DNA of 64,000 nt from Pseudoteredinibacter isoporae (GCF_011602085.1 NZ_JAAONY010000002.1:558001-622000), one strand, 5' to 3'; shown: positions 1 to 7,992, numbered from the stretch's first letter. The notes: generated by a model from the letters alone, not told the origin. Program-made: numbers and translations.

Positions 1-1393
1 TTCCAATCTCTGGTTCTCGAATATCAATACTCCTCTCCTTGAGACCCGACCAATCCCGAGTAGCTAACAGTTCATAGTGTTCCAGCAATTTATCGTTACT
101 ACTCGCAAACGCCTCTAAAATAAGTGATCTTGCACTACCACGCTTACTAATATTCAAGTTATCCCGGATTCTTTTAACTTCATCATTTGAGTAACAAAAA
201 AGTATGTCCAAGGGAGAAATACTCAGCTGCTTCAGCCGTTCAGGATTAATCTTTTCGACCTCTTCAATTTCAAAGTCCTCTCTTAGACGAGCAGCCATAG
301 AGGGTTCCGTTTCGCTCAGAACACCAAGGAGGTCTTTATAACCGCTGGCACTCAAGGCATTACATTCACGTTCAAAACCAGACTTCAAACTTTCAATTAA
401 AATGTCAATTCGATCATTTAACGTTGTTCCTGAGCGTGAATAATCAAGTTCAAGCCCATCCATCAGAGTCTTTAATCTTTCTTTGCGCTTATTAAGAGGT
501 GCATCATCAGAAAAAATATCTTTGGAGAGTACACTTCTGATAGGAACACCAGACAGAGATATCAGTTGGATTTTCTCTTGTCTTGTTGTTCCTCGGGCTT
601 TAAAACCGTGTTTACGAACTACCAATGACAGCTCAGGATCGCTTAAACTACGCAAAACTCGTAAAACATGTTTATCAGTAAGCTCGACCCCCTGGATTTT
701 GTTCAGAATTTCAACCACCTCATCTGCAACTAGAACCTCCATTCTTCGGCGATCAACAAATAAAACACCTAGCTCACGCAAAGCATTTAACGAATCATCA
801 ATATTAACTTTGGGAATCTTGACTACCATATGCTCAATAGCAAATACCTCATCCGCTGTCAGCCCCATTCGCGCTGCAAGGACATTTAATACTGAACGTT
901 CATCATCACTGATTTTAGCTTCACGATTAAGCCGTAAATCATTGTGATAGGCCGCATCAAAGCAATCCTTGTAAATCGATAAACGTACCCCTCGCCCGTA
1001 ATCTGAAAGTTCTTCTGACGCCTCAATTTCCTTTTTTAGCTCTTCTGACAATGTATCAATGCGAGCATATTCACGTGCGTACAACTTCTCAATCCACGAA
1101 ACCCTGGCAACACAATTGCCATCACGGGACAGAATTTTCACCAATAGAGAAATCTGACTACCAGTAAGGGCCAGTTCAGAACGTAGGAAATCAGCAAAAT
1201 GACGCTCACAAGAGGTAAACAGTTGATTAATTTCACTACCAGAAGCACTGCGTAAGTGACCATCAATCCTAGACAAGTCTTGAGCTAAACGCGTATCCTC
1301 ACCCACTTTACTTGAACATATTTTGTCCAACACATTGATGAATTTAGACTTTTCAACCTGATTTACTTGGGAGAGAACCTGGCTTAGTTTCAT
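1..1393 (-). CDS. Unrecognised large protein, 3' end cut by window edge
   Basis: An open minus-strand frame runs from an ATG at 1393 to the left edge with no stop, giving 464 residues of an incomplete protein. I do not recognise the family. It looks soluble, charged and mostly helical, with no signal peptide or membrane segment. Two stretches, near residues 285-305 (GFKARGTTRQEKIQLI) and near residues 415-435 (NLNISKRGSARSLILEAF), resemble SAP-like helix-turn-helix DNA-binding repeats; this is my inference from pattern, not a profile match. A longer C-terminal part, possibly an effector domain, lies outside the window. It is transcribed towards the left edge, away from the other genes shown, and its base composition matches the AT-rich accessory region. 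Confidence 0.75.
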   Translation of the reverse strand, partial: MKLSQVLSQVNQVEKSKFINVLDKICSSKVGEDTRLAQDLSRIDGHLRSASGSEINQLFTSCERHFADFLRSELALTGSQISLLVKILSRDGNCVARVSWIEKLYAREYARIDTLSEELKKEIEASEELSDYGRGVRLSIYKDCFDAAYHNDLRLNREAKISDDERSVLNVLAARMGLTADEVFAIEHMVVKIPKVNIDDSLNALRELGVLFVDRRRMEVLVADEVVEILNKIQGVELTDKHVLRVLRSLSDPELSLVVRKHGFKARGTTRQEKIQLISLSGVPIRSVLSKDIFSDDAPLNKRKERLKTLMDGLELDYSRSGTTLNDRIDILIESLKSGFERECNALSASGYKDLLGVLSETEPSMAARLREDFEIEEVEKINPERLKQLSISPLDILFCYSNDEVKRIRDNLNISKRGSARSLILEAFASSNDKLLEHYELLATRDWSGLKERSIDIREPEIG

Positions 1394-1626
1394 GACTTAC
1401 TTCCTTGTTACAAATTAACTTAGGGGGCATTGTCGACAAGTCATATTCCTTCACGACAACTATCTAATGAATACGGTATAAGAATTACCACAGAAAATAA
1501 AGGTCAATTGAGTGGAGTCTTATACCTCACAGCACCCTTCTATGCGTCAGAACACTGCGGGGCTTTCAATAAGCAATATGGGCACGTGCACCCTGTTAAA
1601 AGTCAATCGCACTGGATAGCTAAGAG

Positions 1627-2022
1627 ATGTTTTTAATAATTGAGTACTTACTATTATTTGGCCCAGCACTTCTATTTGTTGGTGTTGGTTTAGCCGTTTT
1701 CCCTCTAAGTTTGTTCTTGGGAAGTCACGGCCTTTTGCTGGAAATGATACCTATACTGCTGATTGAGATATTTTCGTTGCTTGGGCTTTACGCCTGCTTT
1801 CAATTGGTGCGCAAGCGGTTGAATCCAGCCATAGAAATTTCAAGCCCCAGAGTCATCACTCTTCAGATATTACTTGGAATACTTGCCACAATAGCATTTT
1901 GGTTTTTAGGCGTTTTTGACAACTTCGGTTGGCATCTCTATATCTTTATCGCTCCTGCTCTTGGAGCAATTCACTTGATCTACTTGAACCGTTATTATCT
2001 TCTCAGTAAAAGCTTCGAATAA
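1627..2022 (+). CDS. Small four-helix membrane protein, hypothetical
   Basis: The 131-residue product is almost entirely hydrophobic, with four predicted membrane segments at about residues 2-30, 38-63, 76-97 and 102-122. The ends carry short polar stretches, including a basic loop RKRLNP between helices 2 and 3. I do not recognise a family. The start is the first ATG, preceded very closely by AAGAG, so the ribosome site is weak. It is the only plus-strand gene in the first 12 kb that looks real, and it diverges from the unrecognised large gene on its left. Codon use resembles the AT-rich neighbours. Confidence 0.55.
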   Translation: MFLIIEYLLLFGPALLFVGVGLAVFPLSLFLGSHGLLLEMIPILLIEIFSLLGLYACFQLVRKRLNPAIEISSPRVITLQILLGILATIAFWFLGVFDNFGWHLYIFIAPALGAIHLIYLNRYYLLSKSFE

Positions 2023-2093
2023 ACCCATCATTGACCCCAATCAAGCCAACTCTATATATGACTCATTAAACTCCGGCCCTCTTACTTCGACAC

Positions 2094-2315
2094 CTAAGAC
2101 TCCTCACCTGTTAACCTATCTATTCCGAACATAACCAAAGGCACGCCAAACAACCCACATCCAATCCCAACCCACAAATACGGAAGTGTAGAGAGAGTAT
2201 CTTCCAAATCGTCAAGATCAAGCATCCTAACAAACTCAATCGCGAATAGTACAAAAAAAACGCTCAGAATTATTCCAATGGTGAAAGGAAAACACTTTTT
2301 CCAGTATTCAATCAT
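2094..2315 (-). CDS. Small two-helix membrane protein, hypothetical
   Basis: The 73-residue product has two hydrophobic helices at about residues 9-31 and 46-65. They are separated by an acidic stretch, MLDLDDLEDTLSTLP. The family is unknown. The ATG overlaps the end of a possible upstream 42-residue ORF (2308-2436), with GAGG upstream, so translation may be coupled to it. A real but uncharacterised accessory gene is the best reading; a chance ORF cannot be excluded at this length. Confidence 0.45.
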   Translation of the reverse strand: MIEYWKKCFPFTIGIILSVFFVLFAIEFVRMLDLDDLEDTLSTLPYLWVGIGCGLFGVPLVMFGIDRLTGEES

Positions 2316-2436
2316 TCAGCACAACCTCTTCGACAATAAGCACGCACTGCATTGGCCATTGAAACAATGAACTGCCAAGCAGGCACAATCCAATTAAGAA
2401 AATGCAATATGCGTAGGCTATTTTTTTCTTTTTCAT
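2308..2436 (-). CDS. Possible 42-residue membrane peptide
   Basis: A short minus-strand ORF starts at the ATG at 2436 and encodes 42 residues: a lysine-rich start (MKKKK), one hydrophobic segment of about 18 residues with two cysteines, and a short acidic tail. Its TGA overlaps the ATG of the following small membrane protein (ATGATTGA), which suggests translational coupling. A GAG lies just upstream of the start. It could be a signal-like peptide or a chance ORF. No family is recognised. Confidence 0.3.
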   Translation of the reverse strand: MKKKKIAYAYCIFLIGLCLLGSSLFQWPMQCVLIVEEVVLND

Positions 2437-2754
2437 ATGAGCTCACTACAGCGATTTTAATTGATGGTTTCTCTTACCACCATCACTTGGAAACCTTTGT
2501 ATACAAAACAAGCAACAACCTAGGATTTAACAAAAACATTAGACCTAATCCAAATTGCAAAGATAACATTATCGATGTTTGTTTAAAAAACTTACCATGC
2601 TCGGAAACCTCCACTGAACACACTGTAAGAAGCACCTACCAATTGCGACCCTGCAATCACTATCAGATTTTATAGATCTAGAATTATTAGGAACGTGCTT
2701 TCAATAAAATAAGAACTCAAAGTAAAGTCAGTAGGCTGCTCTTACTTGATACTT
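2437..2754. other. AT-rich stretch with no recognised gene
   Basis: I see no convincing coding frame, RNA gene or repeat on either strand. A plus-strand frame opens across part of it, but its composition is unlike a protein. It probably contains the promoter for the minus-strand small membrane genes to its left. Confidence 0.5.
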
Positions 2755-3033
2755 CTAAGCTTTTCCAATTACCTTATACAAGTCATTGAGACATGACCAA
2801 CTATTCCGTGAAAACTGACCACCCACAAGATCTAGAAATAATCTTGTTTCTGCAACAGACAGCTGATCTAAATCCCATCCCGACTCGACATCATATCCAT
2901 GATCCAAGAGGTAGTTCCATCGATTCCCATTTAATACGTCTATGGGAAACCCGAGTCGTAAGAGCTGATTTCGGTTTACATTTAGCCAACATTGTAACTC
3001 AGTATCGTTAGCCTTATTTTTTATATAGCTCAT
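2755..3033 (-). CDS. Hypothetical 92-residue soluble protein
   Basis: The product is acidic and soluble, with many tryptophans (about residues 16, 38, 53 and 79) and leucines and no membrane segment or signal peptide. Regular helix-like spacing and a protein-like composition make it plausible as a real gene. I do not recognise a family. It sits alone between two other small minus-strand accessory genes, with 66 bp to the gene upstream. It might be an immunity or adaptor protein, but nothing in the sequence shows this. Confidence 0.5.
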   Translation of the reverse strand: MSYIKNKANDTELQCWLNVNRNQLLRLGFPIDVLNGNRWNYLLDHGYDVESGWDLDQLSVAETRLFLDLVGGQFSRNSWSCLNDLYKVIGKA

Positions 3034-3099
3034 ATTTACAGGGTACCATTTAACGTCAGATCAGCGAATTATGAGTTTCGCACTCTACACCTTCACTCG

Positions 3100-3495
3100 C
3101 TAATTTCCATCTCGCTTGTCTGCAAAGTCTTCATAAGCTTTCCCAAACTCTATCTCCATAGCAATTCGAATCAAACCCGGATAGCCAAACCAATACTGAC
3201 GCCTAATCGAATCAAGGTACTCTTCTTCCCCCAAGTCTTCACGATAAAGCTTCTGATGACGTAAATCTAATGACTCCCTGTCAATTAAAAGGAGCTTCTT
3301 CCTGTGCTTTTTAAGGAACTTTCGAACTTCGCGCTTTGTCAGGATAGAGAATTTCTTAAGTTCTCCCACAGTCTCATCGAGCTCCTCCATTGAAGAAATG
3401 TCATTTTTCCTTGAAAATAAGGATCTCATAACCTTATATAGATAGATCAAATCGAATTCTTCCTTATCGATTTCTTTCCTTCGACTCATTTGCAA
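3100..3495 (-). CDS. Hypothetical 131-residue basic/charged protein
   Basis: The product is highly charged and predicted to be helical. It has a strongly basic segment, REVRKFLKKHRKKLLLIDRE, at about residues 55-75, and a C-terminal part rich in aromatic residues (RQYWFGYPGLIRIAMEIEFGKAYEDF, given here only as aromatic spacing from about residue 98). There is no membrane segment. The family is not recognised. It lies just downstream, in the same direction, of the pilin-like operon but separated by about 290 bp, so it is probably a separate unit. Confidence 0.5.
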   Translation of the reverse strand: MQMSRRKEIDKEEFDLIYLYKVMRSLFSRKNDISSMEELDETVGELKKFSILTKREVRKFLKKHRKKLLLIDRESLDLRHQKLYREDLGEEEYLDSIRRQYWFGYPGLIRIAMEIEFGKAYEDFADKRDGN

Positions 3496-3783
3496 CTTCC
3501 CCTAAAAACTCTGAGCCCATAGATTAACGTTCGACGACGCGAAACTTTTTGTTAAGCATCAACATCTACTGCGTTTATTGGTTCTCTAATGAGTTTCATT
3601 TTCATACAACATCCCGCTCAAACAATGGAAATTTTTCCGCAGATTTAACTTCAGAAAACACAGCTAGTTTTATGACAATATATTCTCTCTTGCCCATATG
3701 CAAAGATGGTGTGCGATTCAAAAATACCCTTCCCAAAAACTGAAAGAATTCGTTTCGATCATAGCTTTCCCCCTCAAACTTAC

Positions 3784-4260
3784 TTATATACGGCAACTAC
3801 CCGGCAGCAATGCTGGGTCCAGTTCTGTTCGATTTTTTCCGACAGCCTCCATCCCCTCCGGAATTGAAGAATGCCCACAAACCCAAGAAAAAGGACTGGC
3901 TGGGGATCCGGTTACAACAATCGGCCTCACAGTTAATATCTTTCCATCAAGCATTGCATTCACCTTGTTTCCCAGTCGAATATGAAAAGCACCATTTTCT
4001 ACGCGGATTTCTTTTACGTAGTTACCAAGTAGGTACTTGGGCTCTGGCATACCTGCATCCTTATTTGTAAGCGGAAATTTACCCGTGTGCTTGTAGTACT
4101 CCGCGACGGTGTTTTTCAACTCACCCACAATGACTAACGATTCTGAAACCTGGGCCCTGGTCGTATATGTCTGGTAAGAAGGTAGAGCAACAGCTGCCAA
4201 AATACCAATGATCGCCACTACGATCATCAGTTCAATTAAAGTAAATCCACGTGAATTCAT
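3784..4260 (-). CDS. Type IV pilin (PilA-like)
   Basis: This is a 158-residue type IVa-like prepilin. The leader MNSRG is followed by [20 protein letters not shown], so prepilin peptidase would cut between Gly5 and Phe6, leaving the invariant Glu at mature position 5. The hydrophobic alpha1 helix is followed by a globular head. Near the C-terminus two cysteines (in FSWVCGH and PGSCRI) would close the D-region disulfide loop typical of pilins. It is the last gene of a four-gene minus-strand operon, 9 to 10 bp after the PilC-like gene. No assembly ATPase or prepilin peptidase is in the window, so assembly would depend on machinery elsewhere. It could be a major or a minor pilin; the operon context favours a specialised fibre. 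Confidence 0.9.
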   Translation of the reverse strand: MNSRGFTLIELMIVVAIIGILAAVALPSYQTYTTRAQVSESLVIVGELKNTVAEYYKHTGKFPLTNKDAGMPEPKYLLGNYVKEIRVENGAFHIRLGNKVNAMLDGKILTVRPIVVTGSPASPFSWVCGHSSIPEGMEAVGKNRTELDPALLPGSCRI

Positions 4261-4269
4261 GTTAACTCC

Positions 4270-5253
4270 TTAAATTGCTGAACCAAGCATAAATATGGGT
4301 AAATACATTGCAATAACAAACAGGCCTATCAGTAATCCCAGGGATATTTGGGTTATGAGAGTCACAGACTCCCTCAAGAGGATCATTTGTCGGCTAAACA
4401 AGGTATTTATGTGGGAAACCTGATATTCAATTTCTTGATCCAAAACGCCAACTTCCTGAGCAGCCTTTACGGCGTCCCACCAAACTGAAAATTTACTAGT
4501 CTTTTTATCTGTGAGCATCGACAAATCTTTGGCATGATTAAACGAAGCCACCCCTTCCACTCGTGCATTGGTTAGTACATTTGCAAAGTGGACAAACAAA
4601 AAATAACTATAAATATCGTCCAAGGATCTCACGCCAGGAATCCACCTGCAAATAGATGAAAGCGGCCTAAGCTGAGCAACCTGTTTCCTAACATGATAGG
4701 AACTGGCAACGCAAATCAGCACACATAGCGTTAGAATGCCAGTTACCAGCATAAACATTGACTCGTTCACAAGAATAAACTTTGTCAAAGTAGGTAGTTC
4801 TGCCCCAAAATTGGAAAACACTTCCTCAAATCCAGGCATAACTTTTTTCGTAAAGATTGCAATAACCGTTATAGCCAAAATAAACACTACGACCAGGTAG
4901 GCAATTAGTGAATTGAAACCACTCCAATATTCTCGCGCTTGAATGACGGCTTCTTGTATGTATTCCTTTGCCCCTATAAAGAGCTGACTGACGTCGCCGT
5001 CCTCCTTTCGAATTAGGCCAGCCAAGACGGCAAATATCCTAAATGGCCCAGCACCGTATCCTGTAAATACTACGTCTTCATCCCCTGTAATAATATTTTT
5101 AATCGCCTCAATACTATCGTCATAATGGGCCGGCAAACTCGACTTTGTCTTGGCCAGAGCCGAGACCATTGACTCCCCTTGGTCCTGCTGGTACGCAAGC
5201 ATTCGACTTACTACCGATATTCGATCCATAGCTGATTCGTTTGTAATCATCAT
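4270..5253 (-). CDS. PilC/GspF-family inner-membrane platform protein
   Basis: The product of about 327 residues matches the type II secretion F / PilC family: an N-terminal cytoplasmic helical domain (about 1-110), membrane segments at about 118-140, 165-190 and 300-322, a second cytoplasmic domain, and the hallmark motifs VMPGFEEVFSNFGAELPTLT and MYLPIFMLGSAI. It is shorter than typical PilC (about 400 residues), with a reduced N-terminus. PilC is the inner-membrane platform that couples the ATPase motor to pilin insertion. The start is one of two adjacent ATGs at 5253 and 5250, overlapping the stop of the upstream gene, with AGGAAG just before. It lies between two pilin-like genes, so it is probably dedicated to them. 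Confidence 0.88.
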   Translation of the reverse strand: MMITNESAMDRISVVSRMLAYQQDQGESMVSALAKTKSSLPAHYDDSIEAIKNIITGDEDVVFTGYGAGPFRIFAVLAGLIRKEDGDVSQLFIGAKEYIQEAVIQAREYWSGFNSLIAYLVVVFILAITVIAIFTKKVMPGFEEVFSNFGAELPTLTKFILVNESMFMLVTGILTLCVLICVASSYHVRKQVAQLRPLSSICRWIPGVRSLDDIYSYFLFVHFANVLTNARVEGVASFNHAKDLSMLTDKKTSKFSVWWDAVKAAQEVGVLDQEIEYQVSHINTLFSRQMILLRESVTLITQISLGLLIGLFVIAMYLPIFMLGSAI

Positions 5254-5750
5254 CACTTCCTACAGATGGTATGAGAAATAATTGGTGGAACCGTGGTTCT
5301 TACAGGTTCGGCCATATAAAGTGAAACTTGGGGTGCAGGATTACCGCATTGCCAGCTGTAAAATAGAAAAGCCTTACCCTGCGTCTGAGAATTGAGATTA
5401 AACCCCAATACGTTGTTATCTTTAAAACCCAAATCATCATGAAGGGTAATAGAAATATTCCCGAATTGATTGACCTCGAACTCTTGTATAGCCCTTCCCC
5501 AACGTTCTTTGTCTATGGGTATATCGTCCTCCCCTGACCACCGACCGGTCAAAGCAGCATCAATAATCATATGGGTCTGAACATCTTTAGCAAAATTTAT
5601 TGGTTCTACTAGTTTTGCGCTTTTGATATAGGTAGGCATAGTCTCTGCTGCTAAAGCAATTAGCACTCCGAGAATTAAAGCGAAAAACGAGAATTCAACA
5701 AGCGTACGCTGGTTGTAACTCCAAGAAAGGTTCTTAGGGATGTTGTTCAT
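5253..5750 (-). CDS. Atypical pilin-like protein lacking the Gly cleavage site
   Basis: The 165-residue product aligns by eye with the pilin at 3784-4260. It has a short polar leader (14 residues), then TLVEFSFFALILGVLIALAA, which parallels TLIEL of the pilin, and a polar head. Near the C-terminus it has two cysteines in YSWQCGN and HTICRK, matching the pilin's disulfide pair. The Gly-Phe cleavage pair is replaced by Arg (QRTLVEF), so normal prepilin peptidase processing is doubtful. The ATG overlaps the preceding stop by 4 bp (ATGA), implying coupling. It could be an uncleaved minor pilin or an anchor at the fibre base; this is inference. Confidence 0.7.
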   Translation of the reverse strand: MNNIPKNLSWSYNQRTLVEFSFFALILGVLIALAAETMPTYIKSAKLVEPINFAKDVQTHMIIDAALTGRWSGEDDIPIDKERWGRAIQEFEVNQFGNISITLHDDLGFKDNNVLGFNLNSQTQGKAFLFYSWQCGNPAPQVSLYMAEPVRTTVPPIISHTICRK

Positions 5751-6277
5751 ATCATCACCAAGTAAAAAGCCAACATTTGGCTAGCGATTAAAAATAAGGG
5801 TATCAAATCAATTGTTTCGAATTTATTGCAAATTGATAGACCGAGAGCTTGGTTGATTTCTACCACCTTCCATTGCACGAGAACCAAGTCAAACATTGAT
5901 GGCAAAAGGACGAGCAGTGAAATGATTGGAAATAAATCAAAGATTGGCTCAAACCAAAATCCGACGGAAAGCACGTGGAGTATACCCAAAGTCCTGAGGA
6001 ATACAGCGCCGCGGACATTTAAGCTGGAGGCTGTTTCTGAGATCTGATCGTATAGTGAATACGCAAATAACGGATGAAACGCAGATCGGGCAAGCGGTGA
6101 AATAGTACTTTCAGCATTATTTTTAATCAAATGCCAGTTTTGATAGTGCCACCAATAAGAATACAAGCCCCAAGTTGCGATGCTGTAAAGCAATGCTGTT
6201 ATAGGCTTAACCTGGTAGAAAAGTGGCTTGTCTCCCGCGCAGTTATATTGGAAATATGAACCCACCGACTCTGACAT
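5747..6277 (-). CDS. DUF4234-like membrane protein, first gene of pilin operon
   Basis: The 176-residue product has about four membrane segments. Its N-terminal part (KPITALLYSIATWGLYSYWWHYQNW) has the aromatic-rich pattern of DUF4234-type membrane proteins, shown here as a run starting near residue 24. The function is unknown. It is the promoter-proximal gene of the operon with the atypical pilin, PilC-like and pilin genes. AAGGA lies about 8 bp before the ATG, which supports the start. The strict overlap with the next gene suggests a shared role in assembling or anchoring the fibre, but I cannot show that. Confidence 0.65.
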   Translation of the reverse strand: MSESVGSYFQYNCAGDKPLFYQVKPITALLYSIATWGLYSYWWHYQNWHLIKNNAESTISPLARSAFHPLFAYSLYDQISETASSLNVRGAVFLRTLGILHVLSVGFWFEPIFDLFPIISLLVLLPSMFDLVLVQWKVVEINQALGLSICNKFETIDLIPLFLIASQMLAFYLVMI

Positions 6278-6402
6278 CTATCGCTATCCTTGTCATTATT
6301 TTTACCCACCCTACTCCGACAAAGTACATCGCACATGCTGACTTAGTCAAATTCAGCCTGAGCCTACTCTGAAAAATATCAACATCACACCACATACCAC
6401 TC

Positions 6403-6419
6403 TTATCTCATCGAGATAA
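6403..6419. promoter_or_regulatory. Perfect 7-3-7 inverted repeat, possible operator
   Basis: The sequence TTATCTC-ATC-GAGATAA forms a perfect palindrome about 125 bp upstream of the pilin operon start. No T-run follows on either strand, so it is more like a regulator-binding site than a terminator. The regulator is unknown. Confidence 0.3.
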
Positions 6420-6513
6420 TCTGCCCCCATTGAGTCATTCTTGTCAGGAAGGATGCCGAGGATATTCACGGCTACGCAAGGGCGCCATAGGCCAACATCT
6501 ATCGATTATGACC

Positions 6514-6795
6514 TTATAGGTCAATCACTGTCCCTGTGGCTATTGAATAAGGCACACGAACCAGCTCAAAGGTATCGCCCACCTTTAGCTTGTCAACATG
6601 AAGTTCAGGGGTCACAAAGTGGATAAACACCTCCGCACTCTCGCCTGGGTAAATCTCCGTAATACCGCCTGAAAGCTCAACCCCACATTCAGCCGCTGGC
6701 ATACCTTCATACGAAATAACGCACCTAAGGCCGTTCAGGAATCGAGGTTCAGCACCTCTATCGCGCTGATCTTGTATTTCCGCTAAAACAATCAA
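6514..6795 (-). CDS. Small protein resembling an EF-Tu beta-barrel domain
   Basis: The 93-residue product reads like a free-standing EF-Tu domain-III-like beta barrel. The pattern PRFLNGLRCVISYEG, then GGITEIYPGESAEVFIHF, then LKVGDTFELVR resembles the region near the end of elongation factor Tu. No GTPase domain is present. Small proteins of this kind occur in many proteobacterial genomes with no assigned function. The start is a TTG at 6795, placed 5 to 6 bp after a strong GGGGGTG. It is on the minus strand upstream of the pilin operon but separated by about 236 bp and not obviously linked to it. Domain assignment is from pattern recognition. Confidence 0.6.
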   Translation of the reverse strand: MIVLAEIQDQRDRGAEPRFLNGLRCVISYEGMPAAECGVELSGGITEIYPGESAEVFIHFVTPELHVDKLKVGDTFELVRVPYSIATGTVIDL

Positions 6796-6905
6796 AGTTC
6801 ACCCCCTATCGAATGATTCGAAGATTTACCTGTACGACGAGGATGTTATACAAACATGAATGACTGGAAAACTCTAATTATGATTGCAACTAATTTGGAG
6901 GAGGT

Positions 6906-7187
6906 TTACATAAGCACTTCTTTTGCGTTCAATGCCTTGGCCCTTTGGTGGTCGACATGCAGTACAACATGATAATGATTACTCATTACGGCATAAGCAC
7001 AAACATCGATGCAAAACACAGACTGCATCGCCAGAATTCTTTCTTCAACTCACCCCCTGCGATGCTCGTAATTTTTACCGCTGCAATGATCTTTCCCACA
7101 CAAAAAGGCACGACGCACACAACGGCTTACGCAGTGATAATAAGGAGTATCGGCTAAGGACACTTGCTGGCTTCGGGCTATCGTCAT
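6906..7187 (-). pseudogene. Decayed REP-associated Y1 transposase (RAYT/IS200-like)
   Basis: Reading the minus strand from an ATG at 7187 gives a REP-associated tyrosine transposase start: [20 protein letters not shown], then after an in-frame TGA the conserved core CAYAVMSNHYHVVLHVD, and then the frame stops at 6906. The HYH motif is the HUH metal-binding site of Y1 transposases. The TGA interrupts the region that normally reads W-x-E-x-R, and the C-terminal half with the catalytic tyrosine is missing. This is therefore a dead remnant of the N-terminal half. The plus-strand ORFs here are shadows. Hairpin-forming repeats lie next to it (7237-7312), as expected for this family. Confidence 0.85.
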
Positions 7188-7236
7188 GCTGCTAAATTAC
7201 AACAACTTTGGACGATTCTTAGCTATATTTGAGGAT

Positions 7237-7312
7237 GGAATTAAAAATCAAGGGATTGACCTAGCTCTTTACTCGCGGAGCTAAGCCAATGAAGGTGGAT
7301 ATCCTTAGTATT
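7237..7312. repeat. REP-like imperfect repeat copy A
   Basis: This copy shares roughly 75 bp of imperfect similarity with copy D at 8428-8505, strongest over CTAAGCCAATGAAGGTGGAT versus CTAGGCTAATGAAAGTGGAT (about 80 per cent identity over 26 bp). Inside it, ATTGACCTA and TAAGCCAAT form a hairpin stem. It lies about 50 bp from the start of the transposase remnant, consistent with a REP/RAYT relationship. Confidence 0.6.
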
Positions 7313-7325
7313 TAATAACAGCCCA

Positions 7326-7970
7326 TTAATCACTGTAACCCCAAGGCGCTGCTGGTGGCGAAATCGCCTTAGTTAAATCAAAGTCCACTCTAAATTCACG
7401 TCCTTCACGGACCATGCGATAAGTGAACTTATCAGGGTAAATGAACATTTGCCAGGTGTTGCCACTCGATTGCGGAATACCATGCTTGACAAATAACTCT
7501 TTTGAATATTGATCGGCAGGAAACGACTGCACGCGATCCCAGCCCCCATCAAGCGTATGCCCGCCATACATAGTCGAGTCATCATAACTACCATCAGCTT
7601 TGCGATGATCGTGTTTTAACGAAATACCAGAGCCCGTTTTGGTTAAAATCCAAGTGCGTGAAGCATCATCACCTACGTGAAATGGGATCTGCAATTCACG
7701 CTCACTACAACGGCGAACATGCATGATTAATTTCTTGCCAGCAAAACCGCCGCCTTTAGCGTTGTCAACCGTAATTTTCCCCTGGTAAGCTTTGCCACAA
7801 TGTGCTTTTAAATGCTCAAAATAAGCATCATGGGTTGCGATAGACACCTGTGGCGCAGGCAAAACCACGGATTTACCACTCGTGTTCTTTGAGCCCGCTG
7901 CATTCACAGCGACAGAACTACCAAGAGAAATAACAACAATAACTAAACTCGATACGATGGGTATTTTCAT
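7326..7970 (-). CDS. Secreted hypothetical protein
   Basis: The 214-residue product starts with a signal peptide (basic MK, hydrophobic core to about residue 22, cut near VNAAG). The mature part has two cysteines (in KAHCGKAYQG and VRRCSER). It also has the motifs FHVGDDASRTW and LKHDHRKADGS, followed by MYGGHTLDGG. This arrangement resembles a conserved uncharacterised family of secreted gammaproteobacterial proteins. The function is unknown; export to the periplasm is likely, with a possible disulfide. It is a single-gene unit lying between REP-like repeat copies A (7237-7312) and B to D (8042-8505). A hairpin with a T-rich tail upstream of its start would end transcription from the right. 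Confidence 0.75.
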   Translation of the reverse strand: MKIPIVSSLVIVVISLGSSVAVNAAGSKNTSGKSVVLPAPQVSIATHDAYFEHLKAHCGKAYQGKITVDNAKGGGFAGKKLIMHVRRCSERELQIPFHVGDDASRTWILTKTGSGISLKHDHRKADGSYDDSTMYGGHTLDGGWDRVQSFPADQYSKELFVKHGIPQSSGNTWQMFIYPDKFTYRMVREGREFRVDFDLTKAISPPAAPWGYSD

Positions 7971-7992
7971 AACAACTCTTAATCCTTTTGCT

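Noticed and set aside
1430-1636. 68-residue plus-strand ORF starting at TTG
   Set aside because: Composition is not protein-like, there is no ribosome site, and it overlaps the likely promoter region of the neighbouring membrane gene.
2352-2675. 107-residue plus-strand ORF
   Set aside because: Biased and irregular composition, no ribosome site, opposite to the possible small peptide gene.
3602-3796. 64-residue minus-strand ORF just after the pilin
   Set aside because: It starts at a TTG inside the pilin end without a good ribosome site; no family or motif supports it.
6455-6515. Possible further REP-like copy (GAGGATATTCAC)
   Set aside because: Only the core and a distant AGGCCAA match; spacing differs from copies A and D.
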